A stretch of DNA of 40,778 nt from Betaproteobacteria bacterium RIFCSPLOWO2_12_FULL_62_58 (GCA_001772005.1 MERI01000255.1:1-40778); one strand, 5' to 3'; shown: positions 6,694 through 15,022, counted from the first letter of the stretch. Translations and numbers: made by a program. The notes: generated by a model from the sequence alone, not told the origin.

Positions 6694-8213
6694 GGGGCCA
6701 GCACGCGGAAGCGGTAGAGTTCGGTGAGCCGGTAACCGCTATAGCGCCCGATCAACAGCGTCACGGCAAGCACGGCGAGCAGCAGCTCCGGGAACACGAA
6801 GAACAGGTGCTCGACAATCCGCAGGTTCATGACCAGGTAGCACATCGTCCCGACGACAAGCGAGCCCAAGCCCTGCTGGAGCGCCTCGCCTGGGCCGCGC
6901 TCCTCCCACACCACGGTCATGCGCTCGATCGTCATGGTCATGATCACGATTGGAAACAGCCCGATGGACAGCCCGCGTTCCAGCCCGAGCTTGAACGAGA
7001 GCACCGTCAGCATGGCGATGATGAGGATCACCACGATGACCACCGCCGCAAGCCGCGGCACCAGCAGCAGCTTGAGCCGCTCAAAATAGAAGCGCACCGC
7101 AAGTCCCAATCCGACCACGATGCAGAAAAACGCGATACCCCAAACGAGTCCGGTCTGACGGAAAGCGAGCGCGATCAGCACCGGCATGAACGTGCCGAAA
7201 GTCTTCACACCCACGATGTTGCGCAGTACGACCAGCAGCAGTATCCCCACCGGGATCACTACGAGCGTGCGGAACAGAGCCTGCGACTGCAGGGGCAGCC
7301 CGAACAGCGAGAACTCAACCAGTTGTCTTTCCAGTGCGCGCTGCTGGTTGAGGGCCGTCCGGGTCGCAAGCTCGTACGAGCGGCTCGTGGAAATGTTGTA
7401 GTGCAACTCCGACCCACCCGTGATCTCCGCAAACGGCGTGCTGCCTCGCCACCACGCGAGCAATTGATGCGGCGGCGCGCGATGTGATTCATTGATGTAA
7501 AGCTCCCGCCAGCGCCCGTCCGCGTAGAATTCGAGCCAGTGCGTGAACTGCGCATCGCGCCGCTCCGGGGCGAGGGCAATGCCGTTCACCACTCTGGCCG
7601 GTATGCCGGCAAACTGAATGAGTTGCACCGCCACGGCAGCGATGCGGCGCGCCGACGGCTGCGGCCCGAGCAGAAACGCCGCTTCCCCGCCCCGTGGCGC
7701 CTCCTTGAGCCATTTCACGATGAGGGAGGCGAGCGTCGCGGCATCGGACGAGCGTTGCCGGGCTGCGCCGACCACGCCTTCCGCTGCAACACGCTGCGCG
7801 CCCTCGAACTCCGGCGGCTCCAGAACGGGTGTAGGAGCGCGGCTCACCTCGTCCCGCACTCGCGCCGGCTGGATGACGGCGCGGTAGTAGACCGCCTGCG
7901 TCCCGCGCGCGTCGCGGATCGAATAGGTCGCGCGCATTCCGTGGCCAGGCCGCGGCTCGGTGACGATGCCGTAACCGGGCGAGACAAAGCTCTGGTCGAC
8001 GATGACCAGATCGCCCGTTCTGCCCGGCACGAACAGGCTCGCCTTGGCCGGTCCCCCCGCTGCTTCGAACTTGAGCTGGACCTCGACGCGCCAGACATCG
8101 GTGCGCTCTTCGGGCTTCAAGGGAAAATCGAGCACGAAAAGCTTGTGGAAAAACCCCCCAAGGCCAATCGCCGCGAGTAGTCCGGCGAGTACGTAGAGAT
8201 GAACCCGTTTCAT
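6690..8213 (-). CDS. UUP1-family: inactive transglutaminase domain fused to seven TM helices
   Basis: 507 aa. A signal anchor (LYVLAGLLAAIGLGGFFHKLF) is followed by a large periplasmic part (about 25-270), then a linker, then seven hydrophobic helices from about residue 300 to the end (LVVIPVGILLLVVL, VLIALAFRQTGLVWG, LAAVVIVVILIIAMLTV and others). The periplasmic part has a transglutaminase-like core: SARRIAAVAVQLIQFAGIPARVVNGIA then FTHWLEFYADGRWRELYI. The usual nucleophile position reads S/A rather than Cys, so it should be inactive, as the family name states. It is first in the operon with the ATP-grasp ligase and the protease. A role as receptor or exporter of the glutamylated product is inference. 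Confidence 0.9.
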   Translation of the reverse strand: MKRVHLYVLAGLLAAIGLGGFFHKLFVLDFPLKPEERTDVWRVEVQLKFEAAGGPAKASLFVPGRTGDLVIVDQSFVSPGYGIVTEPRPGHGMRATYSIRDARGTQAVYYRAVIQPARVRDEVSRAPTPVLEPPEFEGAQRVAAEGVVGAARQRSSDAATLASLIVKWLKEAPRGGEAAFLLGPQPSARRIAAVAVQLIQFAGIPARVVNGIALAPERRDAQFTHWLEFYADGRWRELYINESHRAPPHQLLAWWRGSTPFAEITGGSELHYNISTSRSYELATRTALNQQRALERQLVEFSLFGLPLQSQALFRTLVVIPVGILLLVVLRNIVGVKTFGTFMPVLIALAFRQTGLVWGIAFFCIVVGLGLAVRFYFERLKLLLVPRLAAVVIVVILIIAMLTVLSFKLGLERGLSIGLFPIVIMTMTIERMTVVWEERGPGEALQQGLGSLVVGTMCYLVMNLRIVEHLFFVFPELLLAVLAVTLLIGRYSGYRLTELYRFRVLAP

Positions 8214-8432
8214 GTGCCCTCATGTTGGCCCACCAGCGGTTTTCGCGCACGGTGGACGCACCATCAAGCATAGAGGAGGGAAGCACCGGCCAGTTTGATC
8301 CAGCGCAAGGGAAAGGCTGAACGGCCCGGGCACGCAGACTGCAAGCCGCGCGCCCGACTGGCGCTGGAGCGTGAGAGCTCGGGTCCGTGATGGGCCCGGC
8401 GGGAGCGGGGCCGGTGACCGATGCTGCTGTCT

Positions 8433-8954
8433 TTAACCCGCGATTGCGGACGACGCAGTCTTGGTTGTGCAGGCGGGCTCGGTGGTATCCGTGCGTGAAG
8501 GATCGACCGCGAAGCCCTCGGCGAGGAAACTGCGCCCGACGAGGAACGGCAGGTTGAAGCCGGTCCGGTCCGTGAGATTGACCTCCGCCACACGGTAGGT
8601 ATCGCCGAGGCAGACGCCGAGCAGAACGACGGGCCTGTCTTGCACGCCTCCAGCCGCTTTCTTGACGCGCGCCACGCGCTCCACCTTGCGCTCCAGGCGC
8701 GCCTTCCGGTTATCCTTTCCCTTGACTTCGAAGGCAACCCAGTCACCGTCCGCGCGACGGATCCAGGTGAGGTCTGAAACGCCCAGTGAAGAGTTGTCTG
8801 CACCGGTATCGAGCTTGGCCGGGACGACGAGTCCTTCGTTGCCCAGCTTCACCGGTTCGATCCAACCGACAACGGTCGGCTCGGCCGCTGCGGGTATGGC
8901 CGAGCACGCGAAGGCAGCGAGAAGCAGGTAACGGAGCGGGTTCCGGGTGCGCAT
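8433..8954 (-). CDS. RimK-associated zinc/aspartyl protease family protein (copy 2)
   Basis: 173 aa, paralogue of the protein at 5202. Signal peptide MRTRNPLRYLLLAAFACSAIPAAA, then GWIEPVKLGNEGLVVPAKLDTGADNSSLG with the LDTGA aspartate signature, WVAFEVKGKDNRKARLER, and the C-terminal LTDRTGFNLPFLVGRSFL. It is likely periplasmic after cleavage. The start ATG at 8954 has GGGGGA eight bases upstream; an upstream in-frame ATG adds 11 residues with no better support. It sits 219 bp before the transglutaminase-7TM gene on the same strand. No gene was seen in that gap. Two copies around one ligase suggest either distinct substrates or duplication with divergence. Confidence 0.88.
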   Translation of the reverse strand: MRTRNPLRYLLLAAFACSAIPAAAEPTVVGWIEPVKLGNEGLVVPAKLDTGADNSSLGVSDLTWIRRADGDWVAFEVKGKDNRKARLERKVERVARVKKAAGGVQDRPVVLLGVCLGDTYRVAEVNLTDRTGFNLPFLVGRSFLAEGFAVDPSRTDTTEPACTTKTASSAIAG

Positions 8955-9167
8955 AAGCTCATTCCCCCATGAATTCGAAGTTCTCAATCAAGACCAATCC
9001 ACGATTCGACAGCCACGACGGCTTCCAGTTCTCGCAGTTCGGCGATCGCGGGCAAAACAATAGTAACGCCTTCGCCGAATCTGGCGTTGACGATCCTTAT
9101 CAAATTCGCGTACTCGTTTGTTTCGATGGCAGAAAAGCTTCATTCGCCGCCCCAGGGCGATGGAGCG

Positions 9168-9181
9168 TTGATTTGGATCAA
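9168..9181 (+). promoter_or_regulatory. Perfect FNR/ANR box for osmC
   Basis: TTGATTTGGATCAA, an exact match to TTGAT-N4-ATCAA. The centre (9174.5) is 32 bp from the centre of CATTAT (9204-9209), a plausible -10, which fits a class II activated promoter with a leader of about 20 nt before the ATG at 9236. The same 14-mer occurs at 15888. The remainder of 8955-9235 shows nothing else I can support. Confidence 0.75.
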
Positions 9182-9235
9182 CAGGACAGTGATCGAAATG
9201 CGTCATTATCAATACATTTTCCTGGAAAGGGAATC

Positions 9236-9715
9236 ATGATCTGCGTGAACAAGAAACCTGCCCTCGAATACCACGTCAGCGCCCAGCGCCTCGATTCCCA
9301 CGGCAGCGTTGCCCTCTGCAAATCCGCGAAGATTCCGCTCGATACGGATACCGCCGGGCGCACTGATGCGTTCAATCCAGCGGAACTGCTGCTGGCCGCT
9401 ATTGCCGCTTGCATGATCAAGGGCATCGAGCGCGTGACGCCGATGCTCAAGTTCCGGCTGCGGGGTGTGGATGTGCGTCTGACGGGCCGGCGCCAGGACA
9501 GCCCGCCGAAGATGACCGGCGTCGAATACGAGCTGTGGGTCGACACCGACGAGCCGGACCGGCGCCTCGATCTTCTGCACCACAACGTGCGCAATTTCGG
9601 CACCATCTTCAATACCGTCCTCGCGGCCTGCCCGCTCGAGGGGACGATTCACCGTGGCCTCCCGCCGTGGCGGGAGGCAAAGCGCGGCGGGGACACGGCT
9701 GAAGCCGGGACGTAG
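9236..9715 (+). CDS. OsmC/Ohr family protein
   Basis: 159 aa. The OsmC fold is indicated by FNPAELLLAAIAACMIKGIERV (first redox Cys in the central helix) and by AACPLEGTI (second Cys), the pair that reduces organic hydroperoxides in this family. An acidic/beta segment MTGVEYELWVDTDEP lies between. The start ATG at 9236 follows GGAAAGGGAATC. A longer in-frame start at 8969 would include the FNR box and -10 within the coding region and has no family similarity, so it is rejected. It ends 5 bp before the second amidotransferase gene and is probably co-transcribed with it. Low-oxygen induction is inferred from the upstream box. Confidence 0.85.
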   Translation: MICVNKKPALEYHVSAQRLDSHGSVALCKSAKIPLDTDTAGRTDAFNPAELLLAAIAACMIKGIERVTPMLKFRLRGVDVRLTGRRQDSPPKMTGVEYELWVDTDEPDRRLDLLHHNVRNFGTIFNTVLAACPLEGTIHRGLPPWREAKRGGDTAEAGT

Positions 9716-9720
9716 CGCCC

Positions 9721-10560
9721 ATGTGCGAACTGCTTGGACTGTCGAGCGACATCCCGTCCACGGTGAATCTTTCGCTGATGAAGCTCGCCGAGCACGGCGG
9801 GCATTCGGGACCCCACCGCGACGGGTGGGGCGTCGCCTACTACGAAGGTCCGGACGTTCGCCTCATCAAGGAAGCCGCGGCCGCCGCGGACAGCGACTGG
9901 GTCCGCTTCGTGCGGGACCATGACCTTCGAAGCCCCATCGTCGTGGCCCACGTACGCAGGGCGACCATGGGCGAACGTTCCTATCGCAATACCCAGCCCT
10001 TCGCGCGCGAGCTTGCCGGGCGCATGCACCTTTTTGCGCACAACGGCTGGCTTGCGGATATTTTCAATGCGCCGGCGTTCCGGCCGAGGCGTTTTTCGGC
10101 TGTCGGGGAGACGGATTCGGAGCGGGCGTTCTGCGTGTTGCTCGACCGGCTGTCGGAACTGTGGAGGCGGCCCGTTGAAGTTCCATCGTTCGACGCGCGG
10201 TTTGACGTCGTCTGCGCTTTCGCGCGGGAACTGGGCGGGCTCGGGCCGGCGAACTTCCTGTACTCGGATGGCGACGTGCTCTTCGCGCACGGTCACCGGC
10301 GGATGCAGGCAGCTACGTCCCGGGTCGAGCCGCCCGGCCTGGTCTGGATCCAGCGACGCTGCCATCTCGGCGAAGCCGGGTTTGCGGCGAGCGGACTGTC
10401 CGTCGAGGGCGCGCAACAGACCGTCGTCCTTCTGGCGAGCGTGCCGTTGAGCGGCGAACCCTGGCATTCGTTCGAAGAGGGAGAGGTGATCGCCATCCGC
10501 GGGGGCGAGGTCGCTGGGAAACGGTTCCCCGCCGAAGCCCAATCCCGTGCCAGTTCTTAG
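9721..10560 (+). CDS. Class II glutamine amidotransferase (paralogue B)
   Basis: 279 aa, clearly homologous to the protein at 4178 over its whole length: MCELLGLSS with catalytic Cys2, RDGWGVAYYEG, HVRRATMG, NTQPFARELAGRMHLFAHNG, GPANFLYSDGDVLFAHGHRRMQ. The GATase II active-site residues are retained. It follows osmC by 5 bp and so is probably under the same FNR-type promoter, whereas paralogue A is on the opposite strand. YafJ-like proteins have been linked to gamma-glutamyl or glutathione-type metabolism; the true substrate here is unknown. The Cys2 requirement fixes the start. Confidence 0.9.
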   Translation: MCELLGLSSDIPSTVNLSLMKLAEHGGHSGPHRDGWGVAYYEGPDVRLIKEAAAAADSDWVRFVRDHDLRSPIVVAHVRRATMGERSYRNTQPFARELAGRMHLFAHNGWLADIFNAPAFRPRRFSAVGETDSERAFCVLLDRLSELWRRPVEVPSFDARFDVVCAFARELGGLGPANFLYSDGDVLFAHGHRRMQAATSRVEPPGLVWIQRRCHLGEAGFAASGLSVEGAQQTVVLLASVPLSGEPWHSFEEGEVIAIRGGEVAGKRFPAEAQSRASS

Positions 10561-10570
10561 GAGATCGAAT

Positions 10571-10666
10571 ATGTCGAAACCGGAAGGCGACGGGATGAAG
10601 CGCGGCATCGTCACGCTCTGCATCGGCGGGGGGGCAGGGCATCGCGCTCGCGCCCGAACTCGCGTG
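10571..10666 (+). pseudogene. C-terminal remnant of a thiolase with a frameshift
   Basis: The frame from ATG 10571 reads GDGMKRGIVTLCIGGG, the conserved C-terminal active-site stretch (CIGGG) of acetyl-CoA acetyltransferases. A run of seven G (10628-10634) then breaks the frame. Removing one G restores QGIALAPELA and a stop at 10666, the usual thiolase ending. No upstream thiolase coding sequence is present, because the amidotransferase ends 10 bp before. It is therefore a gene-end fragment left by a rearrangement. A sequencing error in the G-run could explain the frameshift but not the missing body. Confidence 0.6.
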
Positions 10667-10680
10667 AGGGGCGCAAGCGT

Positions 10681-11904
10681 GTGAGAACCGCAGCAATACG
10701 TCAGGCGTTTGCGGCGCTTTTCTTCGCGCTGTCTGCAGTCACCGCCGCGGCCCAGCCGCCGGAGCGGGTGGACGTCTATCTCTTCTGGGGGATCGGCTGC
10801 CCGCATTGCGAGGGCCAGATCAATTTTCTGAAGCGTCTCGAGGCGGAGGAACCGCGGCTGCGCGTGCATTACCTTGAGGTGTCGCGCGACGCAGCGAATC
10901 GCAAGGCGTTCGCGGCCGTCGTGGAGAGACTCGCGATCGAAGACCCTGCGGTCCCGCTCACGCTGGTGGGCGATGCGTCGATGGTCGGCTATGCGGCCGA
11001 CGAGACCAGCGGCGCCGAGCTCAAGCGCCGGATCGCGTATTGCTTGGCGAGCGGCTGCCCGGACACAGCCGGCCCCATGCTGCGCGCGATCGACGGCGGG
11101 GACGCGGAAGCCGCGGCCGCGCGCCGGCCCGATGGCGGCGCTCAGAGAATGATCCCGTCGGCGATCTCCGTCCCATTGCTCGGCGAGATCCGCACGGCGG
11201 ACCTGTCGCTGCCGGTCCTGACGGTGGTGCTGGGCGCGCTCGACGGGTTCAATCCCTGCGCGATGTGGGTGCTCGTGTTCCTGATCGGGCTGCTCCTCGG
11301 GATGCAGGACCGCTTCCGCATGTGGGTGCTCGGCACGGCGTTCATCGCCGGCTCGGCGCTCGTATATTTTCTCTTCATGGCGGCGTGGCTCAATTTCCTC
11401 CTCTTCATCGGGGCGGTGGTCTGGGTGCGCGCCGCGGTGGGGTTCGTCGCTCTCGGCGGCGGCTTCTACTACCTTCGCGAGTATTTTCAGAATCCGGATG
11501 CGGCCTGCAAGGTGACCGCCCCGGAAGCGCGCCGGCGCGTGTTTGAAAACCTGCGCAAGCTCGCCAGCGAGAGCCGCTTCTGGCTCGCGTTCGGCGGCAT
11601 CATGGCGCTCGCGTTCGCGGTGAACCTCGTCGAGCTGATCTGCTCGGCGGGCATCCCCGCGGTGTACACGCAGGTGCTCGCGCTGAGCAACCTGCCGGCC
11701 TGGAAGTATTACGCCTACCTGTCGTTGTACATCCTCGTGTTCATGCTCGACGACCTGTTCGTGTTCGTGGTGGCGATGAAGACTCTTCAGATCACGGGCG
11801 CGACCACAGCCTACGCGCGGTTCGCGAACCTTGCCGGTGGGGGCGTGCTGCTTGCGATCGGCGCGCTGCTGCTGCTCCGTCCGGAGTGGCTCATGTTCGG
11901 GTGA
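10681..11904 (+). CDS. Exported thioredoxin-like domain fused to a CcdA/DsbD-type membrane domain
   Basis: 407 aa, GTG start with GAGGGG about 10 bases upstream. Signal peptide to about residue 24. A thioredoxin-like domain follows, with active site WGIGC40-PHC43. The membrane part (from about residue 175) has several helices and the two hallmark membrane cysteines of CcdA/DsbD electron carriers, in GFNPCAMW and ELICSAGIP. The layout suggests transfer of reducing equivalents from cytoplasmic thioredoxin across the membrane to the fused periplasmic CPHC domain. The thioredoxin gene that follows is the natural electron source. Extra cysteines occur in YCLASGC. The domain order (thioredoxin first, membrane part second) differs from classical DsbD, where the periplasmic C-terminal domain is last. 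Confidence 0.88.
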   Translation: MRTAAIRQAFAALFFALSAVTAAAQPPERVDVYLFWGIGCPHCEGQINFLKRLEAEEPRLRVHYLEVSRDAANRKAFAAVVERLAIEDPAVPLTLVGDASMVGYAADETSGAELKRRIAYCLASGCPDTAGPMLRAIDGGDAEAAAARRPDGGAQRMIPSAISVPLLGEIRTADLSLPVLTVVLGALDGFNPCAMWVLVFLIGLLLGMQDRFRMWVLGTAFIAGSALVYFLFMAAWLNFLLFIGAVVWVRAAVGFVALGGGFYYLREYFQNPDAACKVTAPEARRRVFENLRKLASESRFWLAFGGIMALAFAVNLVELICSAGIPAVYTQVLALSNLPAWKYYAYLSLYILVFMLDDLFVFVVAMKTLQITGATTAYARFANLAGGGVLLAIGALLLLRPEWLMFG

Positions 11905-11993
11905 GCCGCGATGCTTTTTCCCGCAAGCACGGCTGAGGCTGGCGCGCGATTCTCGGTGCGTCGCCGCTCCATCGCATGCCGCGAGGTGCCGCG

Positions 11994-12428
11994 GTGACTG
12001 ATGTCCTGCACGTCGTGTGCCCGCATTGCAATACGACCAATCGCGTGGCGCGCGTCCGCCTTGCGGACGGCGCGAAATGCGGAAAGTGCAAACAGCCGCT
12101 ATTTAACGGGCGCCCAGTCGAGCTGACCGGGACGAATTTCGACCGTCACGTCGCCGACAGCGACATCCCGGTCGTCGTGGACTTCTGGGCGCCGTGGTGC
12201 GGGCCGTGCCGGATGATGGCGCCCGCCTACGAGCAGGCGGCCGCGCGGTTCGAACCGCGCGTGCGACTTGCCAAGCTCAATACCGAGGCGGAACCCGGAA
12301 TAGCCTCGCGCTTCGGCATTCGCGGCATTCCGACGCTGATCTTGTTCGAGGGCGGACGCGAGGTCGCGCGCCAGTCGGGCGCGCTCGATCTTTCAGCCCT
12401 GCTTGCGTGGGTCGAGTCTCATGCGTGA
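11994..12428 (+). CDS. trxC: Thioredoxin 2 with N-terminal zinc ribbon
   Basis: 144 aa. An N-terminal zinc ribbon CPHCN...CGKCK (two CxxC pairs, residues about 9-31) precedes a thioredoxin fold with active site WAPWCGPCRMM and the cis-Pro region GIRGIPTLILF. This is the TrxC type, a zinc-containing cytoplasmic disulfide reductase. The GTG at 11994 is preferred because GAGGT lies six bases ahead; an ATG at 11976 would add six residues and overlap that site. The gene is 89 bp after the CcdA/DsbD-like fusion and probably supplies it with electrons. Confidence 0.9.
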   Translation: MTDVLHVVCPHCNTTNRVARVRLADGAKCGKCKQPLFNGRPVELTGTNFDRHVADSDIPVVVDFWAPWCGPCRMMAPAYEQAAARFEPRVRLAKLNTEAEPGIASRFGIRGIPTLILFEGGREVARQSGALDLSALLAWVESHA

Positions 12429-12438
12429 CGAGGGACAG

Positions 12439-12930
12439 ATGGACCACACCGGGAAGACGAATGCATTGCAAGAACTGGCGGCGGGGCTCCAGGATCTGCA
12501 CCGCGCTCTCGCCGAGCGTGCGCGCCGCGATTACGAACGGGAGCACCACAGCCTCCTGAACCCGGACGAGTTCCTGCATCTCCTCGTCACTGAACCCCGG
12601 TTTGCATGGATCCGCTCGCTGTCCGAGCTCATGGTGGATCTCGATGTTTTCCTGAGGGCCGATCCCTCCCCGACCGAGGACGAGGCCGCGGCGGTCCGTG
12701 CCGAGGTGGAGCGCTTGATCGGCGCACCTGAACAGGCCGAAACCCCGGGCGCGTTTGCCATGTTTCCCCGGCGATTCTGGGCATATGTAAGGGAAGATCC
12801 GCACGTTGCGGTTGCGCATGCGGGAGTCAAGCAAGTTCTTCAACGTCTTCCCGAACCCGCGTCCGTCAATGAGGCGGACGTCTTGCACGAAAGACACCGC
12901 TGGGCCGAGGTGCGGCGCCACCGGCGGTAA
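12439..12930 (+). CDS. Conserved hypothetical protein, alpha-helical
   Basis: 163 aa, soluble, no signal peptide. The N-terminal third is a helix rich in charged residues (LQELAAGLQDLHRALAERARRDYEREH), followed by LLNPDEFLHLLVTEPRFAWIRSLSELMVDLD. The pattern resembles short uncharacterised proteins often found near redox genes; I do not recognise a named domain. The ATG at 12439 has GAGGGA just upstream. An in-frame ATG at 12421 overlaps the thioredoxin stop and would add six residues. It is likely translated together with trxC. Confidence 0.7.
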   Translation: MDHTGKTNALQELAAGLQDLHRALAERARRDYEREHHSLLNPDEFLHLLVTEPRFAWIRSLSELMVDLDVFLRADPSPTEDEAAAVRAEVERLIGAPEQAETPGAFAMFPRRFWAYVREDPHVAVAHAGVKQVLQRLPEPASVNEADVLHERHRWAEVRRHRR

Positions 12931-13011
12931 GGTCATTCACAGATAACCTCGATCCGCATCGCATCGGATTCGAGTCACAACGACTGTGGACCCGCGAAAT
13001 CCACGATGCAG

Positions 13012-13025
13012 TTGATTCAGGTCAA
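13012..13025 (+). promoter_or_regulatory. FNR/ANR-type site for the small exported protein at 13099
   Basis: TTGATTCAGGTCAA, one mismatch from the consensus. The centre (13018.5) is exactly 32 bp from the centre of GATACT (13048-13053), a possible -10. The predicted leader is about 40 nt. A palindromic GGGTCACGTGACCC lies at 13065-13078 within that leader. Confidence 0.6.
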
Positions 13026-13098
13026 GATGACCACCGGGCGGAGGGGAGATACTTTTCCGCGGGTCACGTGACCCGTCATTCTCAAAGGAGTACTCACT

Positions 13099-13374
13099 AT
13101 GACATTCAGGAAGCGCGCGCTGATCGCCGTGCTGGGCGCGGCGATCGCTTTGCCCTTCGTTGCGGAAGCCCAGCAATGGCCGGGAAGAGGACCCGGGCCG
13201 TATTCTCCATACGGTGCCGGCGCGTATGGCGCCGGAAATCCGTATGCCAAGCAACTCAATGAGCTTGCGGTCAAGGACCCGGCCAAGCATGACGCCTGCT
13301 TCACGCAGGCGAACGAGAAGAACCTGCGCCGGGAGGCGCGGTGGAAGTTCATGCTCGACTGCATGAAGAAGTAA
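13099..13374 (+). CDS. Small exported Gly/Pro/Tyr-rich protein with two cysteines
   Basis: 91 aa. Signal peptide MTFRKRALIAVLGAAIALPF...AEA, then a Gly/Pro/Tyr segment (PGPYSPYGAGAYGAGNPYA), then a compact helical tail LNELAVKDPAKHDACFTQANEKNLRREARWKFMLDCMKK with two Cys. A strong ribosome site AAAGGAG precedes the ATG. I do not recognise the family. The FNR-type promoter and placement within a redox block suggest a low-oxygen envelope function; the two cysteines could form a disulfide handled by the neighbouring Dsb-like protein. Confidence 0.75.
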   Translation: MTFRKRALIAVLGAAIALPFVAEAQQWPGRGPGPYSPYGAGAYGAGNPYAKQLNELAVKDPAKHDACFTQANEKNLRREARWKFMLDCMKK

Positions 13375-13380
13375 GCCATG

Positions 13381-13416
13381 CGTTCGCCCGCCGGAAGGAC
13401 TCGCGGTGGGCGAACG
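13381..13416 (+). terminator. Hairpin directly after the small exported protein gene
   Basis: CGTTCGCCC / GGGCGAACG, a perfect 9-bp stem with an 18-base loop, beginning 6 bp after the stop codon. A second stem CGATCCGC / GCGGATCG follows at 13440-13465. Neither has a strong T-run. Together they probably end this short transcript. Confidence 0.5.
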
Positions 13417-13527
13417 GTCTTGATGGGACGGCATGCAAACGATCCGCCGGGGTCAATGCGGATCGCTTTGTCATGTTACGGCGTGTTCGTCTCATTCTTC
13501 CATGACGATAATTGAGGGAGGTGCGCC

Positions 13528-14616
13528 ATGCCCGATCCCAAGTTCTTGAAGCCCTGGCACGGCGTGCCGCGGGAGCAGATTCAGTGGAATCCGACCGTGA
13601 TGGAAGAGGCCTGCATCGGCTGCGGCACGTGCGTGACTGGCTGCAACCGCCTCGTGTACCGTTTCGATTTCGAGCGCAAGAAGGCGGTGGTGGTCGATCC
13701 GCTCAACTGCATGGTGGGCTGCACCACCTGCGCGAACACGTGCCCGACTCACGCGATTGCGTTTCCGCCGCTCGACACAGTGTTTGCGCTCGAGGATCGC
13801 GCCGAGGTGCGCCATGCGATCGAGGACGATCTCCGGGACCGCCAGGGCGACCTCGCCTGGAGGGGACATCTGCCGCATCCCGACCGGCTCGTTGAGCTGG
13901 ATGTCGGCGAAATCAGCCGGCCGAACGCCAAAACCCTGCTGCTGCGCCTGACGCCCAAGGTCAAGGGCGAATGCTTCTGCCAGTTCTCGCCGGGGCAGTA
14001 CGTGGAGGTTTGGATTCCGGACACCGAATATCTGTCCCGGGCCTATTCGATCGGCAACGCCCCGCGGGAAGACGGCAGCATCGATCTCCAGATCAGGCAG
14101 GTCGAGGGCGGGCGCCTGTCTGACTGGGCCTTCAACCGCATGAAACTCGGAGACAGCGTGCGGGTGCGCGGGCCGCTCGGCTCGTTCACGATGCGCTCCA
14201 CGGTCGACCGGCCGCTGCTGTTCGTCGCCGGCGGCACGGGGTTCGCGCCGATCGAGGCATTGATCGAGCAGCAACTGAAGCTCGCCCCGCAGCGGGACAT
14301 CGTCCTGGTGTGGGGAGTCGTGGATGAACGGGATTTCTACGAGATCGATCGTCTCGAGTACTGGAACTGGTCGGACAGGAACCTGCATATCGTCCTTGCC
14401 GCCGAGCGCGGCTTCGATGCGTATGGCATTCCCCTGGGCATCACCACCGTGACTGGCAACGTGGTCGATGCACTGCGGGCACCGGGCATCACGATCGCCA
14501 ATCGCGATGCCTACGTGGCAGGCCCGCCGAAGATGCTCGGTGCCGTCGTCGCCGAGCTGCGTGCGGCAGGAATCGGGGCGATGGACATCCATGTGGATGC
14601 CTTCGGCGTGAGCTAA
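13528..14616 (+). CDS. Ferredoxin-type oxidoreductase: 2x[4Fe-4S] plus FAD/NAD(P) reductase domains
   Basis: 362 aa, good Shine-Dalgarno GAGGGAGG. An N-terminal ferredoxin module carries CIGCGTCVTGC (residues about 31-41) and CMVGCTTCANTCP, enough cysteines for two [4Fe-4S] clusters. From about residue 115 an FNR-like flavin domain follows with RAYSIGNAP (FAD) and the NAD(P)-binding GGTGFAPIEALIEQ, then GPPKMLGAVVAELRAAG near the end. The protein should pass electrons between NAD(P)H and an iron-sulfur or downstream acceptor. The partner is unknown; the neighbouring cytochrome c and AhpD-like protein are candidates by position only. The order ferredoxin-FAD-NAD in one chain is less common than separate subunits. 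Confidence 0.88.
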   Translation: MPDPKFLKPWHGVPREQIQWNPTVMEEACIGCGTCVTGCNRLVYRFDFERKKAVVVDPLNCMVGCTTCANTCPTHAIAFPPLDTVFALEDRAEVRHAIEDDLRDRQGDLAWRGHLPHPDRLVELDVGEISRPNAKTLLLRLTPKVKGECFCQFSPGQYVEVWIPDTEYLSRAYSIGNAPREDGSIDLQIRQVEGGRLSDWAFNRMKLGDSVRVRGPLGSFTMRSTVDRPLLFVAGGTGFAPIEALIEQQLKLAPQRDIVLVWGVVDERDFYEIDRLEYWNWSDRNLHIVLAAERGFDAYGIPLGITTVTGNVVDALRAPGITIANRDAYVAGPPKMLGAVVAELRAAGIGAMDIHVDAFGVS

Positions 14617-14668
14617 CGCGGGGCAGACAAGGGATCACGTGAACCGCCAATCGAAGGAGCAAACTTTC

Positions 14669-15022
14669 ATGACCAACTATCCGGAGCAATACGAGCAACT
14701 GCAGAAACTGGTGGCCAAGCTGATGATGGAGGCACCGGGGACGCTCGGCGGGTTTCGCCATCTTCATAAGGAAAGCCAGGCCGAGGGCGCGCTGTCGACG
14801 AAGACCAAGGAGCTGATGGCCCTCGCGATCTCCATTGCGGGTCACTGTGACAGTTGCATCGCCTATCACGTGCACGATTCGGTCAAGGCTGGTGCCGCCA
14901 GGAAGGAAATCCTGGAAACGATCGGTGTCGCGATCATGATGGGCGGTGGCCCCGCTCTCATGTACGGCTGCGACGCGCTGGAGGCGCTCGAACAATTCGA
15001 AGCGAAGGGCAGATCAGCCTAG
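14669..15022 (+). CDS. Carboxymuconolactone decarboxylase / AhpD-like protein
   Basis: 117 aa, single CMD domain. The diagnostic motif is GHCDSCIAYHVHDSVKAGA: a CxxC pair followed by His, as in AhpD-type peroxidase/disulfide reductases. GVAIMMGGGPALMYG follows. The ATG at 14669 is chosen because AAGGAGC lies ahead of it; an upstream GTG at 14639 would add ten residues. It is 52 bp after the ferredoxin reductase gene and probably co-transcribed. A peroxide- or disulfide-reducing role fed by the neighbour is plausible but inferred. Confidence 0.88.
   Translation: MTNYPEQYEQLQKLVAKLMMEAPGTLGGFRHLHKESQAEGALSTKTKELMALAISIAGHCDSCIAYHVHDSVKAGAARKEILETIGVAIMMGGGPALMYGCDALEALEQFEAKGRSA

Noticed and set aside
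8969..9235. Long N-terminal extension of the OsmC protein
   Set aside because: It would place the FNR box and -10 inside coding sequence and has no similarity to the family; the ATG at 9236 has a good ribosome site.
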